The translations under genes and the position numbers were made by a program. A stretch of DNA of 64,000 nt, taken from positions 5,762,501-5,826,500 of the forward strand of contig NC_003280.10 of assembly GCF_000002985.6 (NCBI RefSeq). Reading direction: 5' to 3'. Each line of letters begins with the position of its first letter. Positions within the stretch are counted from its first letter, which is position 1. The notes under the pieces are model-generated. The model was not told where the DNA came from. It made no database searches and saw nothing but the letters and a program-made list of their open reading frames with translations. Of this stretch, positions 35,811 to 48,078 are shown piece by piece. Source of the stretch: Caenorhabditis elegans (taxonomy: Eukaryota; Nematoda; Chromadorea; Rhabditida; Rhabditidae).

Positions 35811-36849
35811 GAACTTCTAAATAAATATTGTTTTACCTCATTGTTTGTTAATTTTTAGGATTAAAATACATTATCTGACTAGTAGCCCATTCTCCCAATA
35901 TGGAGTTGAAAGGTGCCGCCAAATTTGGCGGTTTCTGAGACCTTGCTATTTCTCAGTGAAGAATTAATAATGGAGTTAGAACCTTCTCGAATAACGTTCC
36001 AAGTCTTTATATTTGATAAAAAAAATTTTCAGGTTTAAGTTTGAGTTTGAGAATGATGGAGATAGCTTTCCAGAAGTCACAGATTCCCTGACTTTGAATG
36101 TCATTTATAGGATTTCAGTTGAGCTCGGTGTCACCATGATCATACAGAAACAAGAGTTGCAAAACTTCGGTGTGAACTGATTTTCAAAGAAAACTGACGT
36201 TTCAGTTGTTTGCAGTTTGTGGACTAATGACGATCTTCTGAACATGTGAAAAATACGAGTGGTTTGGAATATTTGTAATCGAATAGTACCCCGCATACTG
36301 ACATCTTTCTATCAATTTGTTCCAAAAATATGCTAGAGAAACCTGTGACAATTTCCCAAGTGCAGTATTGAATTGGCTATGGTTCAATGGAATTAGGAAG
36401 AACAAGGGATTCATACGCTTGCTTTCATTCATACGCTCGCATACGCTTGAAACTTACAGCGTTTTTGAATTTACAAGATCCGGAACTTGAAAGGGTACCG
36501 ATTTCCATATTTTCTTAATTAGTATGTAATGGAATAACCTCTATGCTCACCTAAACATCAATTTGAACACTCCATGGAGAGTGAGGAATCGACCAAAATT
36601 TTTTCGAGCAACTTCAAGTCATTTGCTATAGAGCTATGATAGACCCCAAGCTTTCTTGCAATCTTACGGATACTCCGCCACAACTTTCTGACACATTCTT
36701 TCTTCTGTTTGGAAACAGTTTAGAATGTGCGACAGTTATATGTAGGCTGATTGTGAGAGACTCATTCACTTAATTATTAAATATACAAACAAATATCATA
36801 CAAAAATCGATACAATCTGACTGAATAACTTTATTTTCATAATAAAAAG
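35811..36849. other. Intergenic region downstream of the MSP gene
   Basis: Two minus-strand open frames (36105-36296, 36202-36432) overlap in different frames and have no splice context. No gene is supported here. Confidence 0.35.
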
Positions 36850-37135
36850 TTAAGTACTCTGATCCTCTTGAATTGTTTCAAATTTTTCCAGAAGATCAAT
36901 CCCGATTCCTTTTGATGCAAGAATTATTGGTATTCCAGCAGCTAACGCAATGATCATGAAGAAACACATCATTGACATAATGGTTGTATCACAGCAATTA
37001 GGTCTTTGATGAGAGCCTCTACCATCATCTTCGCTTGCTTCCTGAATATTTCTTGAATTATAAATTTTGTATAAAGAGAAAATATCATACCTCCATTTCA
37101 CTTGTTGAATGCTTTCCATTCTTTTGCTTTCCCAT
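36850..37135 (-). CDS. Small single-span membrane protein (78 residues)
   Basis: Exons 37135-37091 and 37041-36850 join in phase across a 49-base intron (GGAG|GTATGA...TATTCAG|GAAGC). The protein starts MGKQKNGKHS, has an acidic segment (EEASEDDG), then a pair of Cys (PNCCD) just before one strongly hydrophobic helix at about residues 36-58 (IMSMMCFFMIIALAAGIPII). An acidic C-tail (EKFETIQEDQST) follows. An unspliced alternative frame starts at 37119. No family recognised. It sits among sperm-protein genes, which suggests but does not show male-germline expression. Confidence 0.6.
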
Positions 37136-37275
37136 CGCTCAAATCGATAGAGTAAAAATAAAGAAATAAATTAAAACAAGTGGGAAAAACATTTATTTTT
37201 GAAAAAAACATTACGTGATTTTTTAAATACATTTTATTCATATTTTCATTTTTTCCGAATTAACTAAATATGACT

Positions 37276-37534
37276 TTAAAAAAAACTCGCTTTCGTAAAA
37301 AAGCATATTTCGGAATTGCAGTTTCGGAAAACATGAAAATTATCAACAGCAGAGCAAAACTTTGGTAGTTGAAGCGTCATTTTAAGCAATTTGATGAGTA
37401 CCAGGAAAACCGTCATCAGTGAGATTAAACTAGACATTCCAAGGGCCGCTTCACACTTGATGAACGACTCTAAAAAGTGCGCGAAGAAATAACATGCGAA
37501 AGTGCTCCTGTTATACTCCGACTCAATGGAATTA
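37276..37534 (-). CDS. Possible coding exon downstream of the MSP-domain gene
   Basis: An acceptor TTTTTCAATTCAG at 37535-37547 is followed by an open frame of about 85 codons to a stop at 37276-37278. It reads ESEYNRSTFACYFFAHFLES, then MSSLISLMTVFLVLIKLLKM and a Cys-containing tail. The first in-frame ATG comes about 32 codons in and would give 53 residues. It begins about 80 bases after the stop of the MSP-domain gene and about 50 after its AATAAA, so it could be a downstream operon cistron or an alternative last exon. Unsupported by homology. Confidence 0.3.
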
Positions 37535-37615
37535 CTGAATTGAAAAAGAAGACAATATTAAAAACAATTAATTACAAATCATTTATTGGAAGAGACGAGT
37601 GCAATCTTTAACTTC

Positions 37616-38639
37616 TCATTTCTTCGCGCCGTCTTCCTTCTTTTCCTCCTTCTTGTCATCCTTCTTATCATCTTTTTTATCGTCTTTCTTTTCTTCTTTC
37701 TTTTCTCCTTTCCCCTCGTCTTTTTTGCCTTCTTCATCAGATCCATCCTTTTTCTCGTCTTTCTTTCCATCCTTTTCTTCTTTCTTGTCGTCTTTCTTTC
37801 CTTTTTTCTTATCGTCACCCATCTTTCCATCTTCAGCTTCAGTCGGTGGCAGCTCTGGTTTTTTGAAGTCTATGAAGACACGTCGGGTTCCTTCTGATGA
37901 TGCTGCCGCTTTCCACAAATCACGAACTGGAATCTTCTGAAAATTTGTTCTTTATATTATGCAGAAACTCTACGATTACATACTTCCTTTACTGTGTTCG
38001 CAGCCTTGATGTAGTAGACCACGAAGTAGTGCTTATTATTCTCCGGAATGACAGTTGCTGGGTAGTGGTAGACCTGAGAATATAATTTCAATCTCTTTTT
38101 TAAGAATTCAAAACCCGAACCGGAATTGTTAAGCTCTCCTCTGGATTGATATAACCAACTGGTGACTTGATCTTGAAAAGCTGGTTTGAAGTGCACTTGA
38201 TCTTGAATGCATACCGATCCTTGGTCGGATTTGTCAGGTTTAGTGATGCAATGGTCACTTCATCGCCAAGCTTGGGGTTTGTGAATGTTACCTGAAATAA
38301 TTCATAAAATATGTTGCTTCGAGACTTCGAGATCATTGTTTTCTTTTTAAATGAGACCATACCGAAGTATACAATTTTGCGAGGACCCATAATTTTTCGT
38401 TTTGGCGCGGTATTATTTTGATGAAATTCTCATCAATAAACTATGGAACCAAAAGTTTGAATAAATATTCAAGTTATGGCTCAACACGAGTTGTAATATT
38501 GTCAAGCTCTTCTCAATATTTCAACTTTTCAAGTTGTTAGTCTGGAAATATCTGAAAGTCATACCGTTGTGTTTTCGAGCTTGAGGATGAAAACTTCGGT
38601 CTCCTTGCTTTCCTTCTCTTCTTTTTTCTTCTCTGCCAT
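37616..38639 (-). CDS. MSP-domain protein with long Lys/Asp-rich tail
   Basis: Exons 38639-38565, 38291-38121, 38073-37984 and 37936-37616 join in phase 0 to 218 residues. Residues 1-17 are Lys/Glu-rich (MAEKKKEEKESKE). About 18-125 form an MSP-type beta-sandwich domain: LKLENTTVTFTNPKLGDEV, LNLTNPTKDRYAFKIKCTSN, KIKSPVGYINPEESLTIPV, NKHYFVVYYIK. About 155-218 is a run of KKDDKK/EEKKE repeats ending DGAKK. MSP domains self-associate or bind FFAT-like motifs. In nematode sperm, MSP-domain accessory proteins regulate filament assembly, a plausible role here by neighbourhood. No membrane anchor is present, unlike VAP proteins. Confidence 0.8.
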
Positions 38640-39146
38640 CTTTGATGTTCCTGTCTTTGAAGCTTTGAATAATGATTCAAACAGAGAGACATTTGTGTTT
38701 TTATTTTTGAATGAGTTGGAATTCGACGTAATGTACTAATTTAAACAAATAATATTTTAATTATTTGGTAAGTTCACGTTTCTGATATTTTGAAAATAAA
38801 TAATGTTTAGATGCTCCCTTAGAGGAGGAGCTTCTTACTCGCCTCTCCGATCGCCCTGCTCGCGCTCTACTGGCAGCTTTTTGCCCAATTTTCCGTAGCG
38901 ATGCCCACACTTTTTTCCATATTAAATTTTGTAATGTTGCAAAAATTCATGTTTTTCAAAACGGATTAAAATTCTTTAGAAGCAAAGTTGCACAGAATAT
39001 GACCAGCAAGATGGAATAATTCAATAGTTCTTCCTTTTTGTTTTCTGAATAATATTTTTTCGTGAACTTACAATTTCTGAAGTTTAAGAATATGTAGCTT
39101 ATGATGGTGCGTTTAATATTTTATTTGGTGTTCCCCAAACTATTTT

Positions 39147-41180
39147 ATGATGATATTCTTTAACTATATTCTGCTAATCTATTTATTTCTGTCATCAGTT
39201 GGCACAAACTACGTGGCAAGAAAGAAACTGATATGTAAGATACAAGTAATGTGGTTTGTTTTTATAAAAATTTAATTTCATTCACAGTGACTCCTGCCTG
39301 TGACCATGGTGGTTGGCTGAAACAGTTGTATTTGAAAGAATCTGAAACTTGCTTAGAACCAAACTTCTTCAGAGTAAAGAAAAATGGTACAAAACTAACC
39401 TTTAAACAATAATTTTAAAATATTTTTCAGAACACTTTCGGTTAAAATCTGACGATTCTTCTTTAAAAGTTACATGCAAATTATTATCAGATTGCCAACC
39501 TGATGAGTTTTGCTCAACGTTGGGAGTTTGTGATAAAAGTGAGTATTGATATGAGCCCAATGTTTTTCCAGCAATTTTGGAGACTGAAAACGTTTTTTTT
39601 TTCAGAAAATAATGAGTGTCTCTACATATCTTCGGTAAATGTGACATGCAAATCTGATTGTGAAAGGTTTTTATCTAATTTTCTATGAGCTCAAGTATCG
39701 CTTCTCTGGTAGGCAGGCATATATCCAAGAGTACATGCCTATTTGAGAAAGTCCACGTATTATGCCAACCTCCAATTTATGGATGATTGCACTGCGCGAC
39801 GGGATTTTTGTGTAAAGATTAATTTTTCCAGTTCGACATGTATTCTTCTCAACAACATCACTAAAGAGATTCACTGTTGTCCAGCTGATCAAAGTTGTTT
39901 AAAATCAAGTTCAATCTTAAAATAATTAATTTTCAGAAAACTTTTTCTATAATAGATGTTCCAAAACCATCAAATGTGGTGAAAATGAGAAGTGCACAAC
40001 CGACATGGATGGATTCATGTATTGCAAAAAAAGTGAATGTTGATGTCTTCTTTTTGTCGTAAGATATAAAATTAATATGTACTAATTTAGAGAAAAACCA
40101 AAAAATTCCCAAACCAAATGCAAAGTATGAACATTTTCTAAAGGGACCATTAGCCAATTTTGACACCGAATTGTTTGGAAGCTGTGAATCAGGTTAGTTA
40201 AACTTTTATGCATTGTGATGTATATTTTCTTAGGTAACATGAACAAAGTTCCGGCTGACACCGAGTTTTGTCCTGGGAATCCGATACCACTGGGTCACGA
40301 ACAAAAATGTTTTGGAGCAGTTCAGCAAGATGAACTATCTGGAAGCGCTCATCCATCCGGTGTATGCTTTAAAGGGTATTACTGTCCTGTTGGTAAGTTA
40401 AATCTTCGGTTTATAACAAAATATTGTTATATTTCAGTAAATGTGACTGCTCATTCTCTTCCCAAAAAACCTTACATAACTCGTGTCCAATGTGATGCAA
40501 AATGCAAAATTCCGATCAATTGGGCTCACGCGTTTTGCGATTCAAAACTTGGAAAAATTGTTTTTATTGGCACAGAATTCATATTCTCGACAAAACCTCA
40601 ACATGATGATCACAGAAAAATGCCAAAACCAAGAAAATGTTCGATTAATTTGTGAGATAATAATTTTCAGTTTTCTTTTTTTCAGAATTTTCAGTAATAG
40701 TTTTCAAAATTATTTCATATCTTTTCAGACATTGTACAAATGGAGATGTATGTGTGATAGGATGGATCAGGGATGAGAAAAATAAGTTGACGCCGTCAGC
40801 TGAATGCTTGCCAAATCCACTGGTGAGCTATTATTATCACAATAATTGGGAGCAAATTAAAACTATGCTCAAACTTTTGCCAAATATCCCTCCACCACCT
40901 AGTGGAATTAATTGTAGATAACATTAAAAAATAAATTATCTTTCGATATTTAGGTCTTTCGAATTTATAATTGAATAACGTTATCAACTATAGCTACTGT
41001 CTCTAACAGGATTACAAATTTCCATTTATCATTTGATTTCAGAGACCATCAACCATCATCCATGCGAATTATTTGAAAGATTTGATGTACCTCTGGCTAC
41101 TTTTTGGTTTTATGGCATTTTTAACTGTTTTTGGACTTTTGAGACGGAAGAAGACATTTGATGAGAATATAAATAAATGA
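39147..41180 (+). CDS. Cys-rich type I membrane protein, family not recognised
   Basis: Eleven exons join in phase to 406 codons: 39147-39234, 39288-39386, 39431-39538, 39606-39666, 39832-39893, 39937-40032, 40091-40192, 40234-40392, 40438-40651, 40729-40822 and 41043-41180. A signal peptide (about residues 1-21, MMIFFNYILLIYLFLSSVG) leads to an ectodomain of about 340 residues. It contains some 25 Cys in motifs such as SDCQPDEFC, HCCPADQ and KCGENEKC, and several N-glycosylation sites (NVT). One transmembrane helix near the end (YLWLLFGFMAFLTVFGLL) is followed by a short basic tail. The spacing suggests tandem EB- or WAP-like small disulfide modules. The exon 5/6 intron could be 43 or 28 bases; the 43-base form is used here. 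Function unknown; a surface or secretory-pathway receptor-like protein is likely. Confidence 0.75.
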
Positions 41181-41353
41181 ATTTGTTTCATTCAACTTTT
41201 CAAAAATACTGGTACATACATAACATAGTACAAAGGATAGTACATGATCTACCAAGATCTACACATATTATGATCGAATGTGAAATTAAAAATACTTTTT
41301 GCTTTTGGTGAGCCAAAAGCGATGAAAGAGATATATATTAAAAATGAATTGAA

Positions 41354-42962
41354 CTAGATTCGGATTGCAAGTTCAGAGGGTCGATGAACTCGAGATTTTC
41401 GGGAGATTCTCATCACTCGATGATTTCCAACTCTCGAGAATTTTACTGGTTTGAATTGAATCATCATGTCGTTGTCCTGTAATTTTTTAATTTAATGAAT
41501 ATGAGGTAGGAAGGCATGGCAGGCAAGTGTCCCTACAATCATATATTAAAGTTTTGCGTATGTTTCACTTAACCCTACAATCCCGGAACTTACGTCTTTT
41601 GGTTCAAAGGTTTTTTGACACCTTAAGACGCTTAGCAAAACTCAAATATTATTTTTGCTGATAATCATAAAAGACACAACTCAACTCACGTGCCAATTTC
41701 AGGTTATTCTAGGCATTATGTTCTACGTCAACCGAGATTCAATGATTTTGCAAACTAGGTCAATTTATTGCGTCACTTTTCTTGATTTGAAATTTAGAAA
41801 TTTGAATTGTTTCGCAATGTGTTCGATGTTTGTGCAAACACCATCAATTTTCAAATAAGCTCGTAAAATCGGAACTGGGAAAAGTGCAAAAGATATGCTG
41901 AACGAATCGAACGATATTTGTTTCAGTCGTTAAATATTTAATGGTAATATTAATGGAGGCGCGACAAGGTTTTTTGACAAGATACCAAGATAACTGTATT
42001 TTGACCACTCGACGTATTATTTTCTTTCGGGAAGAATAATTAAATAGTTACGGTAGTTTTATTAGGTGTGAATTAGTACAAACTGTCAACAAAATGAAAT
42101 TATCTAAAAATTGAGCATTTAGAAAATGTATAAGTTGTCACGTTCTCTATCGCAAGATCGAGTTAAGACAGAGAACACTTTTTTGGAAATAAAATGTCTT
42201 TATTCTATTCACCCATCTATTGACCCCAGAAGGTTACTGTACTTACTTCAGTCTCATCCATGAGCATCGATGCTGGCTCGTAATAAGTGTTGGGGCAGTG
42301 AGATGGCCGAATGCAGATCCCCTTTTCGCTTCTTACATAACCATCGTTGCATACACATCTCGGGAAGTAGCACTTGGCATGATGAAGATGATTCAGGCAG
42401 TGAGGTGGGCTGTAAAAGACTATTTGAAATTTTACAATCATGTACCATATTGCATCTATTTTTAATGACGAGTTATCACAACCATCCTTCCTTCTGCCGC
42501 TTAAGAATTTCGACACATACATACCTGAACAAGTTCTCGCATGTGCGATCACAATGTCTCTCGGGTCCACAGATCAAGTGATGCTCGTGTTTTTGACATT
42601 CTTCAGCCTTTCGTTCTGATCTCACATGGATTCGAGTGCGAGTTGCTGGCGATCGGACGCGCTGAAATATAGAGAGATTTATGATTAATTCTAAGTAAAA
42701 ATTGTAGCATTGGTGTGTTTACAAACCCGAAAGAAACTCGAAAGAAGAGTTAACAATAAATGGGAAGTATTTATTAATAGTATTAAAACAATTTATTGTA
42801 GTTTAGTTCTGATAACTAAACTTTTGCATCGTGTCACTAAACTCTACAGTAAACTTCGTGAAAACTCACATGTCTTGGTAAAATTCGCCGTTTGTTGTGA
42901 TGGTGATGAAATAGTGAAGCCGATGCAACTGCAATCAACGCACACAACAACAGTAGCCGCAT
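41354..42962 (-). CDS. Secreted TIL-domain (trypsin inhibitor-like) protein
   Basis: Exons 42962-42870, 42661-42525, 42409-42247 and 41476-41354 join in phase to 171 residues. Residues 1-16 are a signal peptide (MRLLLLCALIAVASAS). A basic His/Arg-rich stretch (HHHHNKRRILPRH) and an Arg-rich linker follow. The TIL domain (about residues 54-115) has all ten Cys in the family order, including CGPERHCDRTC, CYFPRCVC, GYVR and CIRPSHC. The family includes secreted serine-protease inhibitors. The acidic tail ends DETE, where a consensus GTAAGT donor begins; the last exon is basic (VMRISRKSRVHRP). Without that splice the frame ends nine residues later at 42217, just before an AATAAA, giving 140 residues. 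ATG follows a TTTTCAG acceptor by about 11 bases. Confidence 0.82.
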
Positions 42963-45822
42963 ACTTTTAGAGTCTGAAAACACATATTTATTTGTATGCG
43001 AATGGCAGAAAAGGAGGGAAACAAGAATGCGAATCAAAAAAGTGATAAGCCAATCATAATTTGTGTACATGTGCTTTCAAAATGTGCCAATTTTAGACTT
43101 TTTTAGACCTTACGACCCAAGTTTACGACAGGAAAAGTGTGATGAATCAGATGGAAATAAAAGAAATGAGACAAGGTGATGATGATGTTGTCAGTTTTTG
43201 GAATTAAACTAATTCAACCCAATTAAGGATAGTACTACTACTACAACTACGAGGTTTTGTAGCAAAATTGAATGGGTATTTCTGATGGCCTTCAGTACAC
43301 AGAAACCAGCGACCCTTGTATTAAAACAATGTAAAGCAGCAGGTGCTAAGAAAGGGCAAAATGACGTGGGATTTATTAGTTTTGGAAAAAAAATGTATAG
43401 AAGAAAAGGAGAAATGAACGGAGTACGGTAGGTTTTGGTCTCAGTCAGACAATTGTTTAATGGTCTCTTGTTAGAAGAGGAGGCAAAAGCTATAAAAGTT
43501 GGTCAATTAGTTGTGATAGCGCCGTGACTTTTAGTTGTTTTTCGGACACGGTGTTTAGACCGATGAGATGTGTAAATTCGAAAAAGTTAATAAGGAATTG
43601 CTAATGTAAGTGAGAAAAATGGAGGTAAAGTACACAAAAATTGGAAAAAATTGAGAGACTGTTATGAAAGGTTAGTTGAAAAACATTTTGAAAATTATGT
43701 GGTCTGTTTCTGCTTATTTTAGTGATCAAGCCTCTTAAAAGTGCTTACATAATCCATACTTCGTCTAGTTTATTAACGACGCTACAGTATGGCTCAACCT
43801 CGTTTAGGGTTTTTTTAAGTTCCGAAAAATGTTGTTAGTTGAATTCAAGGCTAGATAGATAGACTTCTGATATTCTTTGTCAGAAATAATTTTAAATTGT
43901 AATAAATCAATACACACATTGAATACATTTCAGTAGTTCTACAAGAGCACTTGACAGTTCAACAACCATTTTGCAACACGTACAAAATAAATACCAACGT
44001 GAGAACCTGAATCGAAAAGTCAAGAGACTTGGTATGAATTGAATAGAAAAGGACAGACTGACTGGACAGAAGTGGGAGGGAAAATACGCTTGAAATATGT
44101 AGGCAGATGAACCGCAAAAAATCACGCAATTTTGACGTCAAATTGAATGGAGGAATGAAAAGCAGAGCATTCCATGAATTCTGCCTCCTCCCTTCTTTGC
44201 TCCGGGCGGTGAGAGGTTATCAGTTATCAGTTGATTGTGTGGCGCAGAGAAAATCACTAATAGAGCACCAAGAAGAGCAAAACGGGCGATAAGAGAATAA
44301 AAAATAATAGAAAAGTTACACCATGAGTGAAGTGTAGAAGAATTGATCAGAACACAAATTAATTAGGCATTGGAGGAGGTATGTTTCGATTTTTTTTGGA
44401 GCATTTATTTATACTTTCGAAATAAAACAACGATTTATTTGAATGTGCATTAACTTTGTATATTATACATATTGTAAAGCATAAACTTGCCACTGAACAA
44501 AATTTCATGGATATTTGGCCAAGATATTGGGTTTACCAGAAAACTTTCCCGTAAAAACTCTGGTAACATTCCCTTCCTAATAGTGTGCTCAGTATCAGAA
44601 AAATCTTGGTAACTTATTTAAAGATTTGTGATAAGTTTTTAACTTCTGTCAATAAGTTGCAGCGGAATTCTGAGATATATTTGTATGAAACAAAAGTTAC
44701 AGTATATTAGTTTTCAACACTGCAAGAAAATCGTTTTATTGGAAATTGCGAAATATAGTTAACTATTTCGAGAGTTTTCCATGTGAAATGTTTTTATAGA
44801 ATAAAAAAAAATATAAATAAGTGTAATATGTTAAGAAGTTTTCCTATAGGAAATCAGTATAATAATTAAAAGAACAATTAGCAAACAATACGTTTTTCAA
44901 GATGAGACAGCAATACTGTGTACTGAAAGTGTTCCTGGTTTTCAAATTACTACATATTAGCATCTTTTCTACATATCAGAACACCAATCTTCACTTAAGG
45001 GTTACTGTAGTTCAAGGTTCGTGAGGTGACAATAGAATTACGATGGCTCAGTCTAGGCGCCGTCTGACTTAGTCTTAGTGCTCCTAAACGTCGGCGGCTT
45101 CATCAAAAAGAGAACTCTAAGCGGATGAAACTGAATTGACAGGTTGAACACTGAGAGGCCGGAGCTCTTAAACCATTCGAGTATCTCTTATATGACTCCG
45201 CCCTCATTGTTTTCTTTATTTTCTCTGAATCCTCAATTATTTCTTCAATATCTCATTAGAAGCCAGTGGACCACCAAAGTGATTTATGGAATGTACCTGA
45301 TAGAAAAAATAGAGAATGAGTTGAGATGGAGATGGTGAAAATAGAAAGCGACACGCAAAATTGAGTCAATAGGTGAAAAAAAAAACAAGAAATGATTCTA
45401 ATGTTACTACTCGAAATTTGTTTTGTGATGTTGCTCGTAGGCGAACTATTTGCACACTTTTCGTGAAAAAGTGAGAATTAGCTTCCTCTAGACAAGGGAT
45501 TTCAATTGGGTAAATACACCAAAACGGACACATCATATGGACAAAATTTGCTCATGTTCCTATGTTTTGATCAAGCATACTTTGGAAAAGTGATGCACTT
45601 TTGAAAATGGTCTTGATGATTTTGGATTGTTTTCAAGGTGTAACGGTATAAAAAATATTTTTTTAATAATTAAAAATATGCAAAACAGAGTTTTGAAGAA
45701 GCTCCACAACTCTCAAAAATATTGAAAGGTGATCTAGAAATATTGAAGATGATTCAGAGGTCTGAAAGGCTTCTTCTTCACTCTCCGCAGAAAATTGCAG
45801 AGCAATCATCTTAAAAGGTGCA

Positions 45823-45948
45823 TTTTTGCAAATGAAAGAGATCGTCGTAATTTTTAGAACCGTTAAATTTTTTGCAGAGCTGTCAAAGGGTATCATGTTC
45901 TGGTAATTATCCACTATAAGTATTTTCACATCGTTTGAGTCATTCATT
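45823..45948 (+). repeat. 125-bp direct repeat, copy 1
   Basis: Nearly identical to 46400-46524. Both run from TTTTTGCAAATGAA to GAGTCATTCATT with only a handful of substitutions. On the minus strand this copy lies within an open frame (45663-45947) starting MNDSNDVKILIVDNYQNMIP that looks protein-like and may be a remnant of a duplicated gene. Confidence 0.8.
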
Positions 45949-46399
45949 TCAAGCTTTCTGTTGTTATTTTACAATTTCAACACCTTCGCTACAAAAGCTT
46001 TAAAAACAACTTCAAACGGAACTTTTCTGTTTAATCACTTCCGCTGTCTCTAGTACTAGATTGGAATACGATAATTTTATCACTTGCTCGTAAAAAGGAT
46101 GACACAACGCGCCCGACATTAAATGTAGAATGCTGAAAATTTAGAAAACATTCTTGGGTGTGGTTTGTGAAAGAGTTTCGATTTTTGAAAATGAATCATT
46201 TGCAAAAACAATACGGAAATGTGTGAAAGGTTGTGATGAAACTTGATAAGCGAGAACGAAACACCGTGACGATGACGATTTGCAGATGGTAGTTGTTGTC
46301 TGGAATTGAAGAATGTCACAAGGGGTGAAACAACCTTTTTCAGCAAAAAATATTTTAAAGTTAATCATAAATATATATTTTTCATAAATATATTATATA

Positions 46400-46524
46400 T
46401 TTTTGCAAATGAAGGAGAACGTCGTAATTTTTAGAACCGTTAACTATTTGCAGAGCTGTCAAAGGGTATCATGTTCTGGTAATTATCCACTATAAGTATT
46501 TTTACATCGTTTGAGTCATTCATT
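46400..46524 (+). repeat. 125-bp direct repeat, copy 2
   Basis: Second copy of 45823-45948, about 570 bases downstream in the same orientation. The intervening minus-strand frames (46119-46368) also look weakly protein-like, so the pair may mark a partly duplicated and decayed gene. Confidence 0.8.
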
Positions 46525-47446
46525 AAAATTCATAAACTTCATCTGGCAACCTGTCATCTACCTCCATCCAACTCATCCTCATTCACTGTCCCATTTCCAC
46601 CACAAACGATCCAATTCAATTTCATTTGCTCATTTTATCATCACCTGGCCATCACTTTCTTTTCACTCGTTTAAAACACTCAACCTATCGAGGTTATACC
46701 CCTTCATAAATCAGGCGTCAGACGACAAGAAGTGTGTAACTGACGCTTATTTTCGTTTTGAGTTCACAACGAAAACGATCGCCACGATTTTTGAAAGGCC
46801 TCCGGAGGGCGATGATATTCATGTGGGCAATGAATCAAGGATAATGAGATTTTTGTTTAAATTATTTCAATGAGTCATGATACTTGGCAGCAGATGTTTA
46901 AGGATACGGTACCTTCCACTCAACTCATAAGAAATTATTTTGCTGGACTGCGAAGTTGTAAGCTTTAAAAAAGCAAAATCAAACCAATTCTAAAAGCAGG
47001 AAAAGTGTCGCAATCTCTGAAGATCATACCAAGGACACTCTAATTGAACACTCACAAAACTCATTATATTTTTGTCGTTGTCTCATTTTCCAAAGTTTCA
47101 CTTTGTAATGCTTAGGATTGAGCGTTGTTTCGGAAAAATTTGTATCGTTTCCATTATGAATATGTGCTTATGGGAGTGAGCTGATTCAGAATTATATGTA
47201 AGATGAAACAAAAACAAAAAATTCAGAGACCGTTCATTTACAAAGACTGAAGAAAAATAAAGATCGATCGGAAGATTCTTGCAAGTAATGTCTGCAGAAA
47301 TGACAAACCTCGGAATTACCAAATAAGTAATTCAAAGCCAGTGGAGAGTGTCGAACCAGCTGATCTAGAGGATAAGGGACAAGTGAGTCTATTTTTGTTT
47401 GAGAAAGAAAAACAGAGGCATTAAAAATATTTATTTTACAAGGAAC

Positions 47447-47830
47447 CTATGGGTTATACTCGATTGGCAGGTTCTTACGACGGACCATACCGTCTCCTTG
47501 GAACCACTCTCGGCGGAACTGCTTGGCAGCTCCATCCGGGGTGTTGGTCCATTCGACGGTGATACGGTCGTTGTTGGTGTCCTCTTGTCCAAATGCGAAT
47601 GCATCACACGAAACAGCCAAGAGCACAGCTTCCTTTGGGTCGAGAACTCCACATGGTGGATCAACTCCAAGTCTCTTCATGTTGGTGGTCTTGATACCGT
47701 ATCCAATACGGCGAGCAGAAGAGTTGATCACTTTAATGTGATACGTGTGCTTGTCGTCGTACGGAGCATTGAAGACGATCTTTGTACCCGGCTGGGTCTG
47801 GATGTCTCCCGGTGGGACGGATTGGGCCAT
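47447..47830 (-). CDS. msp-64: Major sperm protein (MSP)
   Basis: Single exon of 127 codons, MAQSVPPGD to IEYNP, protein identical to the copy at 35427-35810. Start chosen at the conserved MAQSV context (CCATGGC); the frame is open for 11 more codons upstream. The symbol is recalled as the MSP gene of this clone and is less certain than the family. Its 3' flank (about 47345-47446) is duplicated next to the MSP pseudogene at 56027-56331. Sperm-restricted expression is expected from the family. Confidence 0.93.
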   Translation of the reverse strand: MAQSVPPGDIQTQPGTKIVFNAPYDDKHTYHIKVINSSARRIGYGIKTTNMKRLGVDPPCGVLDPKEAVLLAVSCDAFAFGQEDTNNDRITVEWTNTPDGAAKQFRREWFQGDGMVRRKNLPIEYNP

Positions 47831-47996
47831 GGCGACTTCTTGTAGGAGTTTTTGAAAACTCAATGAAGCATTTGTGAATTCTTCGAACTTATATAGGGGG
47901 CTTCTTATCAGCTACGTAGATCTTCACCGTTTGGTCTTGACGTTTTTAATGAATTTTTACATTTTATCATATTTTTGAAAATAAAAATAAACTTCC
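47831..47996 (-). promoter_or_regulatory. MSP promoter with TATA box and GATA site
   Basis: Reading upstream from the ATG: a TATATAAG box (47888-47895), then GATAAG (47904-47909 on minus), CTACGTAG, and an A/T-rich block ending near 47995. MSP genes are known to carry GATA sites bound by ELT-1-type factors; here only the site itself is seen. The same module occurs without a gene at 54950-55092. Confidence 0.6.
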
Positions 47997-48078
47997 ACGT
48001 GAATTTTTATTTCATTACAAATTGTAATTTGTTATTTCCACGTATATTTCAATCATTCCCGACTTTTGGTTCGCAACA

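Larger units (their letters stand above)
42963..47446. other. Gene-poor region with a duplicated 125-bp segment
   Basis: No intact gene could be supported in these 4.5 kb. Two direct copies of a 125-bp segment are listed separately. Open frames at 44107-44292, 45144-45338 and 46511-46873 have no consistent splice context. Confidence 0.35.

Noticed and set aside
37586-37940. Plus-strand Phe/Leu/Ser-rich frames of about 103-113 codons
   Set aside because: Antisense of the Lys/Asp-rich tail of the MSP-domain gene.
39743-39925. Frame MRKSTYYANLQ within the Cys-rich membrane gene
   Set aside because: Its first part is intron: the junction 39666/39832 gives continuous phase and preserves the cysteine pattern, so no frameshift needs to be invoked.
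46511-46873. 120-codon plus-strand frame
   Set aside because: The first half is His/Ser/Phe-rich from a TC-rich stretch and no acceptor or donor supports it; the more plausible second half has no start of its own.
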